From assembly GCA_945898055.1 (NCBI GenBank), contig CAMDGV010000029.1, positions 1-53,954 of the forward strand: a DNA stretch of 53,954 bases. Direction: 5' to 3'. Below the pieces are notes generated by a model. It saw only the letters and a program-made list of their open reading frames with translations, made no database searches and was not told the DNA's origin. This DNA is from Akkermansia muciniphila. Lineage in GTDB: Bacteria > Verrucomicrobiota > Verrucomicrobiia > Limisphaerales > UBA9464. Positions 36,333-45,118 of this stretch are shown in pieces. The translations under genes and the position numbers were made by a program. Numbering within the stretch: the stretch's first letter is position 1; each line of letters starts with the position of its first letter.

Positions 36333-36649
36333 GAATCCTTTTCGACCAAGGGAGTTCCTGTTCCACTCCGCAGGTTTTTGCATTCGATAGCCGTGGATAC
36401 CGCCGCGGAAAAAGGTGGGTCTCAACTCACAAACGCTACTCTCATCGAATCCGCCGAACGGGATGGATACGATACCTTGATCACGACGGATCAAAATTTT
36501 CGATACCAACAAAACCTCAAACACCACAAAATTGCGGTCGTTGTCCTGAAAACGACATCTTGGCCGCGCATTCGAAATCCGTTGAAAAAGTGGTTGCTGG
36601 GTTGAATCAAATCTCGTCAGGTGGCTTCCTTGAAATCAATTTCTCGTAA
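36329..36649 (+). pseudogene. DUF5615 PIN-like toxin, frameshifted twice
   Basis: The GTG at 36329 overlaps the antitoxin stop (GTGA). The frame begins VRILFDQG and breaks near 36353. One base later it continues VPVPLRRFLHSIAVDTAAEK, SQLTNATLIESAERDGYDTL, ITTDQNFRYQQNLKHHKIAV and VVLKTTSWPRIRN, the recognisable DUF5615 body. Near 36577 the original frame resumes with SVEKVVAGLNQISSGGFLEI to TAA at 36647-36649. The two shifts cancel, so start and end are in the same frame, but the middle is not. Family: putative RNase toxin of the PIN superfamily. Read as decayed unless these are sequence errors. Confidence 0.82.
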
Positions 36650-36732
36650 GGAAACTCACCACGGAGAGAACGGCTCTTTCTTAAAATCCGTCACGCCTCC
36701 AAAGTAATTTCTACACCCTTTATCCCATACGC

Positions 36733-37158
36733 TTGAATGCCCGCCTTGAACAACTCGCTCCGGTTTCAGCGACAGATGCGGTTCGCGACATCGTCATTTA
36801 TGGGCTCATCCTCAATTACGTCACTGTCGTCGATGAGCTATTTTGGCAAAAAACGGAGCCGGGATTTATCCGCAAGACAATCGGCATTCAGGCGCTATTT
36901 GACATCCTTGGCGCGCTGCTGCCGGAGCAGATCAAATCGACAGACCTTACCAAAGAGGCATGGCGGCGATATCTGACGCCGGCCGCGCGAATTGATTTCA
37001 CCGACCGTCTTTTTCACGCGTCCGGTAGCGGTCGCACCCGGGTCAAGAAAGCGTTGCTGCTCGCAATGGGACGACTGACTCTTGCTGAAGTCGATAAGGC
37101 GCTTCGCGGAGATTTTGAACGTGCCCTTGGCCCGACGATAAATCCTAGATCAAATTGA
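36733..37158 (+). CDS. Hypothetical protein, possibly a truncated C-terminus
   Basis: 141 aa from a TTG; the frame stays open upstream to 36685 without a better start. Not confidently recognised. The stretch DELFWQKTEPGFIRKTIGIQ, followed by ALFDILGALLPEQIKSTDLT, and the terminal EVDKALRGDFERALG are protein-like, helical and soluble. There is a vague likeness to the C-terminal part of DGQHR-domain proteins, which are found in mobile and DNA-modification islands. The weak start and position in a decay zone suggest a 5'-deleted gene. It overlaps the next gene's end (37145-37158) on the opposite strand. Confidence 0.4.
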   Translation: MNARLEQLAPVSATDAVRDIVIYGLILNYVTVVDELFWQKTEPGFIRKTIGIQALFDILGALLPEQIKSTDLTKEAWRRYLTPAARIDFTDRLFHASGSGRTRVKKALLLAMGRLTLAEVDKALRGDFERALGPTINPRSN

Positions 37159-37851
37159 TGGTGTGCGGCTGCATCCGCAGAAACGCGGCGAACTCGGGGT
37201 CAATACGCTGAATTACCGGATCAATCGGAAAGATTCTGCCATCCTTCGACAAAATTGCATTCCGGGGCAAGAGATCGAAGATGAGCAGTCCCGCCTCCTC
37301 GTCGTAGTAAGCCCCCGGAGCCAAATTCTCATAACCCATGCCCACCATCATGGCATCAATGGCCGGCTGCGGGGGCGCGGAGCCCCTCACACCGGGCTGG
37401 GAAATTACGATAATCGGAAACCGTGCGTTCTCCAAAACATACTCCAAACGAATGTCGTCGCCAAAAATCCGGTTATGGAGCGCTTGCCGGTCCAAATACT
37501 CGGCAGGTGTGGCCCCACGACTGTAGGAGCCCAGAGCGATGCCGTATCCTTTCTGCCGTTCCGCCAGAGTGGCTTTGTAGTAGCGCTGTTTTGACTGCCG
37601 GTAGAAAACCAAGTGCTCGCCGCCGCGAGCAAATTCAGGGAAGGTCCTATGGCGGAGTCTTAACCGGCCGTTTTCTGCCGCCCAATCAAGGAGCCGCGTT
37701 TGCTCCGCAATAACACGGCCTTCGCGAGCGGCGTGATCTGCATCGTGGTCTGGAGCTGGAGCACCGCCTCCTCGCGTGTGGTAAGCGCATGCGTCAAGCG
37801 TCCCTGAAGAGTCGGCCATGTCATTTTTCCGGTTTGATAGCTTACCTTCAT
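37145..37851 (-). pseudogene. Putative polyvalent protein kinase domain protein, frameshifted near its start
   Basis: The main frame (37819 to 37145) contains EQTRLLDWAAENGRLRLRHR, GGEHLVFYRQSKQRYYKATL, GATPAEYLDRQALHNRIFGD, PIIVISQPGVRGSAPPQPAI and FPIDPVIQRIDPEFAAFL. This is the order of motifs in the 'putative polyvalent protein kinase' family carried by phages and conjugative elements. Its apparent N-terminus (SSGTLDACAYHTRGGGAPAP) looks like out-of-frame reading. The neighbouring frame from ATG 37851 reads KVSYQTGKMTWPTLQGRLTH and then ALTTREEAVLQLQTTMQITP, which is more natural and joins the main frame near 37722. So the original gene probably started at 37851 and has one indel. Family members act in mobile elements; the role is unproven. 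Confidence 0.6.
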
Positions 37852-37861
37852 AATTTCCTTG

Positions 37862-38010
37862 TAAAATGGGTCATATGCAGGAATTTCGCGAGTTCATTTT
37901 AGCTTTTTTGTAGGGCTGGATTTCAGATCCGTATGTTCCCAAAAAGTAAGCTGTCAAAGTGACTTTTGGCTGGGTTTTCTTGTGGCGATCTAACTTTTTA
38001 GTGATTGAAG
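37862..38010. other. Short intergenic stretch in the decay zone
   Basis: AT-richer sequence between the kinase-like pseudogene and a transposase-like tail. It holds no gene and probably the former promoter of the gene starting at 37851. Confidence 0.35.
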
Positions 38011-38130
38011 GTGGTTTTGGCGGCGCGCTGGCGGGCAGAGACGACGACGACGGTGGGCTGGATCGACGAGCGTCTGGCGATGCCTCTTCCTGCGCAGGAA
38101 TTTACTTTGGAGGCAGGCGGTAAGAGTTAA
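38011..38130 (+). pseudogene. Transposase-like C-terminal remnant
   Basis: The frame VVLAARWRAETTTTVGWIDE then RLAMPLPAQEFTLEAGGKS ends in TAA. The pattern 'ARxRxETTxTxxWIxERLxM' resembles the C-terminal HTH of transposases of the REP-associated (RAYT) type common in planctomycetes and Verrucomicrobia; this is from memory and weak. Only about 39 codons remain. It overlaps the 3' end of the convergent DUF1552 gene by four bases. Confidence 0.3.
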
Positions 38131-39542
38131 ACTCGGGGCAACGTTCCAGTCTGCCCACCGAACGAATCAGACTCGACGCCGAGTCTCTGCAACACGGTGA
38201 TGAAGAATTTTGCCAGCGGAAGCTCTTCCAATTCCATCTCGCTTGACCATCCAGCATCTGTGTCGATTCCTGCGCCAGCCTGATTGTCTTCATTTCCTTT
38301 GCCGAACTTGAGATATCGACCGTTCCTGAAGCCGAGATTTTGACCACCAGCGGAAATGATCGGATAGTTGCGGGAGAGGTGGAAACTGCTGGAAGCAGAG
38401 CCGTGCATGGCGAAAGTATTGTCCAGCATGTTGCCTTTGCCGGTCGGCTCTGGCGTGTCCTTTAGTCTTTGCACGAAACGACCGAATTCCTCGGCCTGAT
38501 AGCGATTATAGGTCCCAAGGTTTTTCCATCCGTCGGGACTCTTGATCGCATGAGTCAGCCCATGAGCACCACCGAGACCAACGGCCAATGAAAGTAGGTC
38601 GTGTGGACCTTCTCCATTTTCCCTTCCCAACTGAAACGTCGCAACGCGAGTTGAGTCGCTAAGAAAGGCAAGATAGATCAATTCATACATCGTCTGGAAA
38701 TAGAGTCTGGCTTCTTTCGGTTCGGCATCCAGATGCAGGTTGCGGGTATCCACCTGTGGAATCGGTGTATCGATCCACTGTTGGGCCTTCGCGAGTTTCA
38801 ACTCTGTATCACGCACGGAGTCGAGATATTGCTTGAGCGTCTCTTGATCGTGTTTGGAAAGTTGGCGTCCCAGCGAGCGACTGTTGTCAATCAGCAGATC
38901 AAGGGCACTCTTACTTCGGGCCAGTCTTTCCCTAGCGTTTTTGCCACTCGTCACAAATAGCAGGTCGAAGATTTGCTTTGGCTTGTTCATCGCAGGAATC
39001 GGTCGACCTTCAAGATTAAAGGATTGAGTCTGGGCGCCACGAGGTCCACCCACCCCGCCATTGGTCGACAGGACCAGCGAAGAATGTCGAGTGCGATCTC
39101 CCGCCAGGCCCGCATACACCTGATCCAGAGATATCGAATTCTGATAGGCTCCTTCACCACCGATGGACGCACCCGTCAGATACTGATCCGCATTTGAATG
39201 GCCATGGACCCGCCTTGCGGCTGGGTGTGACAGCCCTGAGTAGATGGTAATGTCACTCCGCAGTGGCTCGAGCACATTGAGCACTTTGGTCAATTCAAAG
39301 TCCTTCTCGCCGCCCCGTGGAAACCAACTCCAATCCTTCCAGGCAGGATCGGATTTAAGTGGTAATCCAACCCCATCAGGGTGATAGATGCTGACAAACC
39401 GTTTCGGGGTCTCGCCCCCGTCGAAGTTGCGCGCAGCAAACGTTTCGAACCAAGGCAAAGCCAGCGCCACGCCGGAGCCACGAAGAAAATTCCTTCGGTT
39501 AGTCATCAGGGATTTATTGTTCATAGACTTTTCTAGACTCAC
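38127..39542 (-). CDS. DUF1552 family secreted protein (second copy)
   Basis: 471 aa from a GTG that overlaps the stop of the upstream DUF1592 gene (GTGA); an ATG at 39524 is an alternative. A Tat signal, NRRNFLRGSGVALALPWFET, is near the N-terminus. DUF1552 body: RFVSIYHPDGVGLP, IYSGLSHPAARRVHGHSNAD, FDLLFVTSGKNARERLARSK, SVRDTELKLAKAQQWIDTPI, and the C-terminal MHGSASSSFHLSRNYPIISA. The overlap suggests translational coupling with its DUF1592 partner. Function unknown. It differs clearly from the copy at 3401 in length and sequence, so it is not a recent duplicate. Confidence 0.9.
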   Translation of the reverse strand: MSLEKSMNNKSLMTNRRNFLRGSGVALALPWFETFAARNFDGGETPKRFVSIYHPDGVGLPLKSDPAWKDWSWFPRGGEKDFELTKVLNVLEPLRSDITIYSGLSHPAARRVHGHSNADQYLTGASIGGEGAYQNSISLDQVYAGLAGDRTRHSSLVLSTNGGVGGPRGAQTQSFNLEGRPIPAMNKPKQIFDLLFVTSGKNARERLARSKSALDLLIDNSRSLGRQLSKHDQETLKQYLDSVRDTELKLAKAQQWIDTPIPQVDTRNLHLDAEPKEARLYFQTMYELIYLAFLSDSTRVATFQLGRENGEGPHDLLSLAVGLGGAHGLTHAIKSPDGWKNLGTYNRYQAEEFGRFVQRLKDTPEPTGKGNMLDNTFAMHGSASSSFHLSRNYPIISAGGQNLGFRNGRYLKFGKGNEDNQAGAGIDTDAGWSSEMELEELPLAKFFITVLQRLGVESDSFGGQTGTLPRV

Positions 39543-42148
39543 TTTGCGATAAAGATATTACTGCTGACGATCAGGTTGATTAGGTCACCCAAGCAGTCAT
39601 CCTGTCGTCTGAATTGGGCGGTCAAGCGGTCTATGTCAGCACGGTCTGCGAATGACAGTGGTCGGCCAAGAGCATAGGCCGCCAACTTATGCACCATCGC
39701 TCTGGCAAATTGATCCTGTCGGTCCGTGAGCAAATATCGCTTGAGCCCATCGATCCCATCCAGGGTCTGTCGATTGAACAGGTCTGAAGTCGCATCGACC
39801 GGCTTATTCTGGATGCGGGTCCGGAAGGCGCCCAGTGCATCGTAGTTCTCAAACGCAATTCCCCATGGGTCGATTTTGGAATGACACGAGACACAGGCCG
39901 GCTTGTTCCGGTGGTCGGCGATCCGTTCCTTCACCGTCATTTTGAGAATCTCCGGATTTGTCAGGTCGACTTCTGGGACATTCGGCGGCGGTGGTGGGGG
40001 TGGATCGTCAAGGATCCGTTTCAGCATCCAGACGCCGCGCTTGAGGGGATGGGAATCCTTGCCATCAGAGTTCATCGTCATGATCGCCGCACTGGTCAAA
40101 AGGCCACCTCGATTCGTGGAGTGGGCGATCGGCACTTTCCGGAAGTGAGGGCCGTAAACCTGTGGAATCTGATAGTGTGCCGCGAGTCGCTCATTCACTA
40201 TGGCATAGTCGGAATGAATGAAATCCATGATGCTGAGGTTGTGCCGCAGGGCTTGATCAAAGAAGGCGATCGGTTCTTCCAGCATCGCTTCTCTCAAGGC
40301 ACGGTCCGTGACGTGAGTGACACTGTTCATTCTGTCCAAACCCAGCCATTGCTCGACGAAGTTCTGAGAGAATCGCTTGGAACGAGGGTCGGCCAGCATG
40401 CGTTTAATTTGAGACGTCAGGACCTCTGGTTCGCTCAGTTTTCCTTGTGCTGCAGGTTTTAGTAACTCGTCATCAGGAATACTGGACCATAAAAACATCG
40501 AGAGGCGACTAGCAAACTCCAGATCACTGATCCGCGCTGGGGATTTTGTCTCGTTGATCGTCACTCTTTGGGTCAGGTAGAGGAACTCTGGGGTGGCCAA
40601 CGCAGTCGCGAGCACTTCGACCATTGCCTGTTCAAAGGTGGAGAACCCCGGCCGATATTTCGCAAACAGGCCCATAAACTGCTCGAGTTCCTCGGTGTTG
40701 ACCGGACGACGCCAAACCCGTCTTAGGAATCGATTCAGCACTTGGCGGCCGTAGACCTGCTCGTCACCCTTGTGGTCGCTCGCAAAGAAGATGTCCGTGT
40801 GGGTTTTCGGCGGCCATTGTTCGTAATACGGGGCGCTGATTTCGATGTAGTCGATTAGCACTTGGAGAGGTTCTTCCCCTCCGATTGAGTTCGAGACATT
40901 TTGAATGTGCAGGAACTCATCCCGCCTAGGAAACGTTGTGGTGAGCTTCCGGAACGGGTTCCGCTGAATATCGCTGAGCGGGATATCGAAGTGAATAAAC
41001 TCGGGGTTATCGGCAGTTGCCGTGACCGGGATGTCGCGCTCACTGATGACCTGCGAGAAGTTGGCGTTGTTGCTGGTGTGGGCACTGAAAATCAGACGAA
41101 GGCCGGCATATTCGTCAGGGTTCATCGTCGAGCGACCTGCTCGAATGCGAACGTGCAGGATGCCTTCGTCAGGAAGAAAGCGATCTAGGTCCAGCTTCAA
41201 CTCGCTGGATCGAGGAAGAAGAAGCACAACCGGAGAAATGTCTGGAGTCTGCCCAGCCATAAGCTCAGTTCGAGGCAGCAACTTTCCACCGGAAAATTGA
41301 AGGGTCTCGCCGGTTTCCCGATGAAATAACTGCTGCTGGTTTTTCGGCTTTTTTTTGTTCTTTTTATTCGTGCCGGATTCCTTGGTATCGTTTTTAGGCA
41401 TCAGCTTTGCCATTTCTTCCTGCATCGAAAGGATATAGGTAACGGCTGGTGGACGCTCACCACTCACCGTGGCTCGCTTGAGCGCATTCAGTCCGATCTC
41501 TCGATAGGTCTCAAATTGCATGGCAGACATTTGCAGCAATTCAGAACTGTTCTTGAATCCGTCCTCCGAAACAGTTTCCGGAGGCAGTTTGTTCGCAAGA
41601 AGATAGGGCAGACCGAGCAGGTCCTGCAGGGCGTAGTTATATTCGTAATTTGTTAACCGACGAAAAGACGAATGCTCTCGGTTATTGCGACGCAAAAGAG
41701 ACGCCGCATTCAGTTCCTCCGTGAGCCAGTCCACAACGCGTCCGCGATCCTCATCCGCGAGCGCATATGCCGGTTCGTCCTCGGGGGGCATCTCTGATTT
41801 GCTCAAAGCGTTAAACACCGCGCGCCACCGCTCCACGTCTGGGCCATGTAGCAGGTCGGGATTCAGTTGGTCGATCCGAAGTTTGCCCTTGGACTTCTCG
41901 GGGCCATGACAGGCCTGACAGCTCTTGATCAGGATCGGTCCGACCGACTTCCGAAAGAAAGCCACGTTCGCCTTTGGGATGATGTCAGTGGCTCTCGCAA
42001 CTTCCCTAGTCTCTTTCAAGAATCTGGATTTTACCCGTCCCTGTTCTTTGGCCGTTTCCAAAGAGATCGGCGTCACCTGTCCATTGGTGGCCAAAAGTGT
42101 CCAGGCGCTTCCGAGCACAAGCAGCGCCGTCTTCCTTACAGTCTTCAT
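39539..42148 (-). CDS. PSCyt1/DUF1587/DUF1592/DUF1588/DUF1585 cytochrome-like protein
   Basis: 869 aa from the ATG at 42148, chosen because GAGGAA lies seven bases upstream; the longer frame to 42196 adds an unlikely basic leader. After the signal peptide (ALLVLGSAWTLLATNGQ) comes a cytochrome-c-like PSCyt1 domain with SCQACHGPEKSKGKLRIDQL and EMPPEDEPAY. DUF1587 follows (RRLTNYEYNYALQDLLGLPY). A basic, asparagine- and lysine-rich break (TNKKNKKKPKNQQQ) precedes a middle beta-rich region. The C-terminal set has EFASRLSMFLWSSIPDDELL (DUF1592), RGGLLTSAAIMTMNSDGKDS and a second haem motif in ACVSCHSKIDPWG (DUF1588), then ALGRPLSFADRADIDRL (DUF1585). It is probably a periplasmic electron-transfer or sugar-acting enzyme; the reaction is unknown. 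Coupled to the DUF1552 gene after it. Confidence 0.92.
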   Translation of the reverse strand: MKTVRKTALLVLGSAWTLLATNGQVTPISLETAKEQGRVKSRFLKETREVARATDIIPKANVAFFRKSVGPILIKSCQACHGPEKSKGKLRIDQLNPDLLHGPDVERWRAVFNALSKSEMPPEDEPAYALADEDRGRVVDWLTEELNAASLLRRNNREHSSFRRLTNYEYNYALQDLLGLPYLLANKLPPETVSEDGFKNSSELLQMSAMQFETYREIGLNALKRATVSGERPPAVTYILSMQEEMAKLMPKNDTKESGTNKKNKKKPKNQQQLFHRETGETLQFSGGKLLPRTELMAGQTPDISPVVLLLPRSSELKLDLDRFLPDEGILHVRIRAGRSTMNPDEYAGLRLIFSAHTSNNANFSQVISERDIPVTATADNPEFIHFDIPLSDIQRNPFRKLTTTFPRRDEFLHIQNVSNSIGGEEPLQVLIDYIEISAPYYEQWPPKTHTDIFFASDHKGDEQVYGRQVLNRFLRRVWRRPVNTEELEQFMGLFAKYRPGFSTFEQAMVEVLATALATPEFLYLTQRVTINETKSPARISDLEFASRLSMFLWSSIPDDELLKPAAQGKLSEPEVLTSQIKRMLADPRSKRFSQNFVEQWLGLDRMNSVTHVTDRALREAMLEEPIAFFDQALRHNLSIMDFIHSDYAIVNERLAAHYQIPQVYGPHFRKVPIAHSTNRGGLLTSAAIMTMNSDGKDSHPLKRGVWMLKRILDDPPPPPPPNVPEVDLTNPEILKMTVKERIADHRNKPACVSCHSKIDPWGIAFENYDALGAFRTRIQNKPVDATSDLFNRQTLDGIDGLKRYLLTDRQDQFARAMVHKLAAYALGRPLSFADRADIDRLTAQFRRQDDCLGDLINLIVSSNIFIAK

Positions 42149-42258
42149 AGGTTCCTCGTTCTTATCCAGTTTCGGCGGATGTTTTTGCCCCCGCAAGGAT
42201 TGATAGGAACTCGCGTTTGCGGTGGAAGATAAGAGAACAGTAAACCCGGATCGTTGAA

Positions 42259-42288
42259 CACTGATTACTTCGCCACTGATTACTTCGC
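42259..42288. repeat. 15-bp tandem duplication over a stop codon
   Basis: CACTGATTACTTCGC occurs twice in tandem (42259-42273, 42274-42288). Read on the minus strand, the unit includes the last codons and TAA of the aminotransferase gene, so a second copy of GCGAAGTAA lies just after the stop. A small slippage duplication. Confidence 0.85.
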
Positions 42289-43398
42289 CAGCACCTCCAG
42301 CAAGCGTCCCACCTCTTCCCCTGTGTTATAGCCTGCTACGGCGATACGGATGCGGCCAGCGTGGTGCATGACGTGGATATTCTCTCGCTCCAGTGCGGCG
42401 TGGATACCGGCCGTGTTCGCATGCTGAAAGGAGATAATGCCGCTGGGGTTAGTGGGTTGCGCTGGGGCCAGTGGCTTGATCCCAAGTTCCAGCAAGCCCG
42501 CATGGACCCGCGCCAGCAATGGATCCGCGTGCTGGGCAATCGCCTCGACGCCGACGCCTTCCACGTAACGGAGCGCGGCGTTCAGTGCGTAGATGGCTGC
42601 GAAGTTTGGCATCCCCACGGAAAAGCTCGCCGCACCGGCCTTCCTGTCGGCCCGCTGAAAACGGTCGACATCGAAAGCGTTACGCAAGTGAAACCACCCC
42701 CCCGCATGGGTCGTGAGCCGATCCGCCGCCCGCTCTGGGATGGCCACGATGCAACCGCCATGGACGCCGAGAGTCCATTTGTGCGTGCTGCTGATGAGGC
42801 AGTCAGCGTCCTGGCAGTCGAGCACGACGCGCCCCAACGCCTGCGTCACGTCCACCGAGATGAGTGCATTGGGTGCGAGGCAGCGTACCGCGTCACGAAA
42901 AGGTGCCCAGGCGAGGCGATGACCGTTGTAGAAACTCACCAGCGACACTTGTACGAGTTGGGTCCGGGCGCTCAGGAGCGGCAAGAGGTCGGCCACTCGC
43001 AGTTCTCCCTGAACCGCTTGCCATACGTGCGTCTTTGGCCGAGTGGAGGCGGTTAGCCAAGGGGTCGCGCCCGCCGGAAAGTCGAGGTCGGTGACGATCA
43101 CTTCGTCCGTCATTTGGAGGTTGAGTGCAGTGGCTAAGAGGTTGTAGGCCTCTGAACTGCAGGAGCAGAAGGCGACTTCCGCTGTCTTGAAACCGGTCAT
43201 GCGCGCAGCGACTTCGCGGCAATACTCGACTTCTTGGAAGTGCAAGTCGCGGCCGCGCATCCCCCTTAGCTTGTCGTGCCAGTAGGATTGTAGGGCCGCG
43301 CCAACGCAGAGCGGCGGGATGCTCTCGGCGGCGGTGTTCAGGTAAATCATCGAGTCCAGCGCGGGAAAATCGCGGTGGCGGGTGTCCGGGGTAAGCAT
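42280..43398 (-). CDS. Class V aminotransferase (isopenicillin-N-epimerase / cysteine-desulfurase-like)
   Basis: 372 aa PLP enzyme. The PLP-binding Lys is in CLISSTHKWTLGVHGGC. The cofactor Asp precedes it in ISVDVTQALG, and the N-terminal MIYLNTAAESIPP is typical of the family. The C-terminal FQHANTAGIHAALERENIHV and GRIRIAVAGYNTGEEVGRLL complete the fold. It could be a cysteine desulfurase, kynureninase-like lyase or amino-acid epimerase; sequence alone does not decide. The M20 deacylase gene lies 60 bp upstream on the same strand, which suggests joint processing of an N-acylated amino acid or peptide. Confidence 0.85.
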   Translation of the reverse strand: MLTPDTRHRDFPALDSMIYLNTAAESIPPLCVGAALQSYWHDKLRGMRGRDLHFQEVEYCREVAARMTGFKTAEVAFCSCSSEAYNLLATALNLQMTDEVIVTDLDFPAGATPWLTASTRPKTHVWQAVQGELRVADLLPLLSARTQLVQVSLVSFYNGHRLAWAPFRDAVRCLAPNALISVDVTQALGRVVLDCQDADCLISSTHKWTLGVHGGCIVAIPERAADRLTTHAGGWFHLRNAFDVDRFQRADRKAGAASFSVGMPNFAAIYALNAALRYVEGVGVEAIAQHADPLLARVHAGLLELGIKPLAPAQPTNPSGIISFQHANTAGIHAALERENIHVMHHAGRIRIAVAGYNTGEEVGRLLEVLAK

Positions 43399-43458
43399 CG
43401 GATTAATTTAGCCATGCGCGATCGCAATGGACACAAATAAATCCGGTGCTCCGCTACC

Positions 43459-44604
43459 TTACCCCGGCATCAATGCCTGCGCGAGCCGCACGTAGGCTGC
43501 GGTGCCAGCCTCTAAGTCGGTAACTGCAATGAACTCGTCCATCGTGTGCGCCTGCGCGATGTCGCCAGGGCCGAGGACGATCACGGGCACCCTGCGGGCC
43601 GCGATCTTGCTGGCGTCGCAGGAGAAGAAGACCACGTCGGGCACGGCTTGGCCCATCACGCGACACGCGGTCTGCACGAGGGGATGCTCAGCGGGGAGTT
43701 CGAAGCTGGGATCCACCACACTCGGTTCATCGAACTGCCATTGCACGTCCGTCACTTGGCGGCAACGTTCGCTTAGGAGGGTTTGCATCTCCTGATAGGT
43801 CGCGCGCCAGTCCTGGCCGGGCAGGAGGCGGATGTCCACTTGGATGGTGCAGCGCTCAGGCACACTATTCACGCCGGTGCCGCCGCAGATGAGGCCGATC
43901 GATCCCGTGCTCGTGCCGAAATCGGGCGAGGTGATTTGCGTGAGTCGCGTGGTAAAGTGCCGCTCCAACTCCAGGATCCCTTGTGCCATCGCGACTATAG
44001 CGCTGCGGCCCTCGTGGGGCTTGCTGCTGTGCGCGGCGAGGCCCACCGCATGGACGGCGAAGCGGAGACACCCTTTGCATCCGCGCACGACCCGGAGACG
44101 GGTTGGCTCTCCGACCACCGCAAAGTCGGGCGGTATCATCTGCTCCAGCATTGCTGTCACGCCACGGAAGCGGAATTCCTCGTCAACCATGCAAGCAACC
44201 GTGAGCGTGCCGCGCCAGGTGGACAGGGCGTTCTTTAAAATCAGGGCCGCGGCTAGCATGCAAGCCAGCGGGCCTTTCATGTCGCTGGCTCCCCGGCCCC
44301 ACAGGCGTCCGTTCTGCACCTCGCCGTTAAAAGGCGGGATACTCATGCCGCCGACGCCCACGGTGTCCGTGTGGCCGTTTAGCATCAAGTGCGGGTGATC
44401 CGCGCCATTACGGAACTGGAGAAGAATATTTTCGCGGTTCGGCAGGACGGCTTGGCGCCAGACGTTGAAGCCATGCGCGCGACCCCAGTCTTCAATCCAC
44501 TGAGTTACCGCGCCTTCATCCGCACTCGCCGGGTCGTAGTTCGAGTTCACACTGGGGAGGCGGATGAGCGCTTGGGCGATGTCGAGGGCAGTGGTGGGAG
44601 TCAT
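43459..44604 (-). CDS. M20 family metallopeptidase (ArgE/DapE-like deacylase)
   Basis: 381 aa from the ATG at 44604 (MTPTTALDIAQALIRLPSVN); the frame is open upstream to 44700 but that part does not fit the family. Metal-site motifs: LNGHTDTVGV (His, Asp), WGRGASDMKGPLACM (bridging Asp), VDEEFRFRG (catalytic Glu pair), VVGEPTRLRV and a C-terminal His in GDIAQAHTMDEFI. The dimerisation domain starts near GCLRFAVHAVGLAAHSSKPH. The family hydrolyses N-acyl amino acids (acetylornithine, succinyl-diaminopimelate) or small peptides; the substrate is unknown. Probably in an operon with the aminotransferase gene downstream. Confidence 0.88.
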   Translation of the reverse strand: MTPTTALDIAQALIRLPSVNSNYDPASADEGAVTQWIEDWGRAHGFNVWRQAVLPNRENILLQFRNGADHPHLMLNGHTDTVGVGGMSIPPFNGEVQNGRLWGRGASDMKGPLACMLAAALILKNALSTWRGTLTVACMVDEEFRFRGVTAMLEQMIPPDFAVVGEPTRLRVVRGCKGCLRFAVHAVGLAAHSSKPHEGRSAIVAMAQGILELERHFTTRLTQITSPDFGTSTGSIGLICGGTGVNSVPERCTIQVDIRLLPGQDWRATYQEMQTLLSERCRQVTDVQWQFDEPSVVDPSFELPAEHPLVQTACRVMGQAVPDVVFFSCDASKIAARRVPVIVLGPGDIAQAHTMDEFIAVTDLEAGTAAYVRLAQALMPG

Positions 44605-44667
44605 GCGTTGCGAGGCTGAAGTAAAAGAAAGTATCGGAGATAGCCTCATAGCGTCACCTACGGCCGG

Positions 44668-44699
44668 TCCAGAACTAACCACATCCAGAACTAACCGCA
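44668..44699. repeat. 16-bp tandem repeat, two copies
   Basis: TCCAGAACTAACCACA (44668-44683) is followed directly by TCCAGAACTAACCGCA (44684-44699), one difference. It lies just upstream of the M20 gene start. Confidence 0.8.
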
Positions 44700-45118
44700 T
44701 CCACGAAGAGGTCGTTGAAACTTTTGGCCGAAGGATTCCACCGTCCCACTGCCCATCGGTGCTCCGACCCTCTTCATTTTCTAGGAGTGGAGAGGGTCGC
44801 GAGGGTCTTGGAAGTAGATGACTTAACGAGTGAGGGTTGTTTTGGGCTGAGGGGTCCTAGAGATGGGCTCGGCTGGGGTGAGCGATTCTTCCAAGTTTTT
44901 GACCACGCGGATCTCCTAGCCATGCCCCAGCGCACGGGATTGGGACCCGTCTGACTCTCGCTTTGGAGGTGACGCATCGGGAGGGCGAGCGTCAAGTTCG
45001 GCCAAGGTAATCCAAAGAAGATTTTAAATACCCAATGTTTACCGACCTATCAACCACCTTCTGAAACATTCCGCCACTGCCCGTTTGGATGCTGGATACT
45101 GACGATTGTACTGACGCT

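Noticed and set aside
42361-43056. 231-codon plus-strand frame inside the aminotransferase gene
   Set aside because: Shadow of a PLP enzyme whose lysine and cofactor motifs are all on the minus strand.
44774-44995. 73-codon minus-strand frame in the gap before the restriction island
   Set aside because: Proline/serine/lysine-rich composition, no domain and no start context; more likely extragenic repeat sequence.
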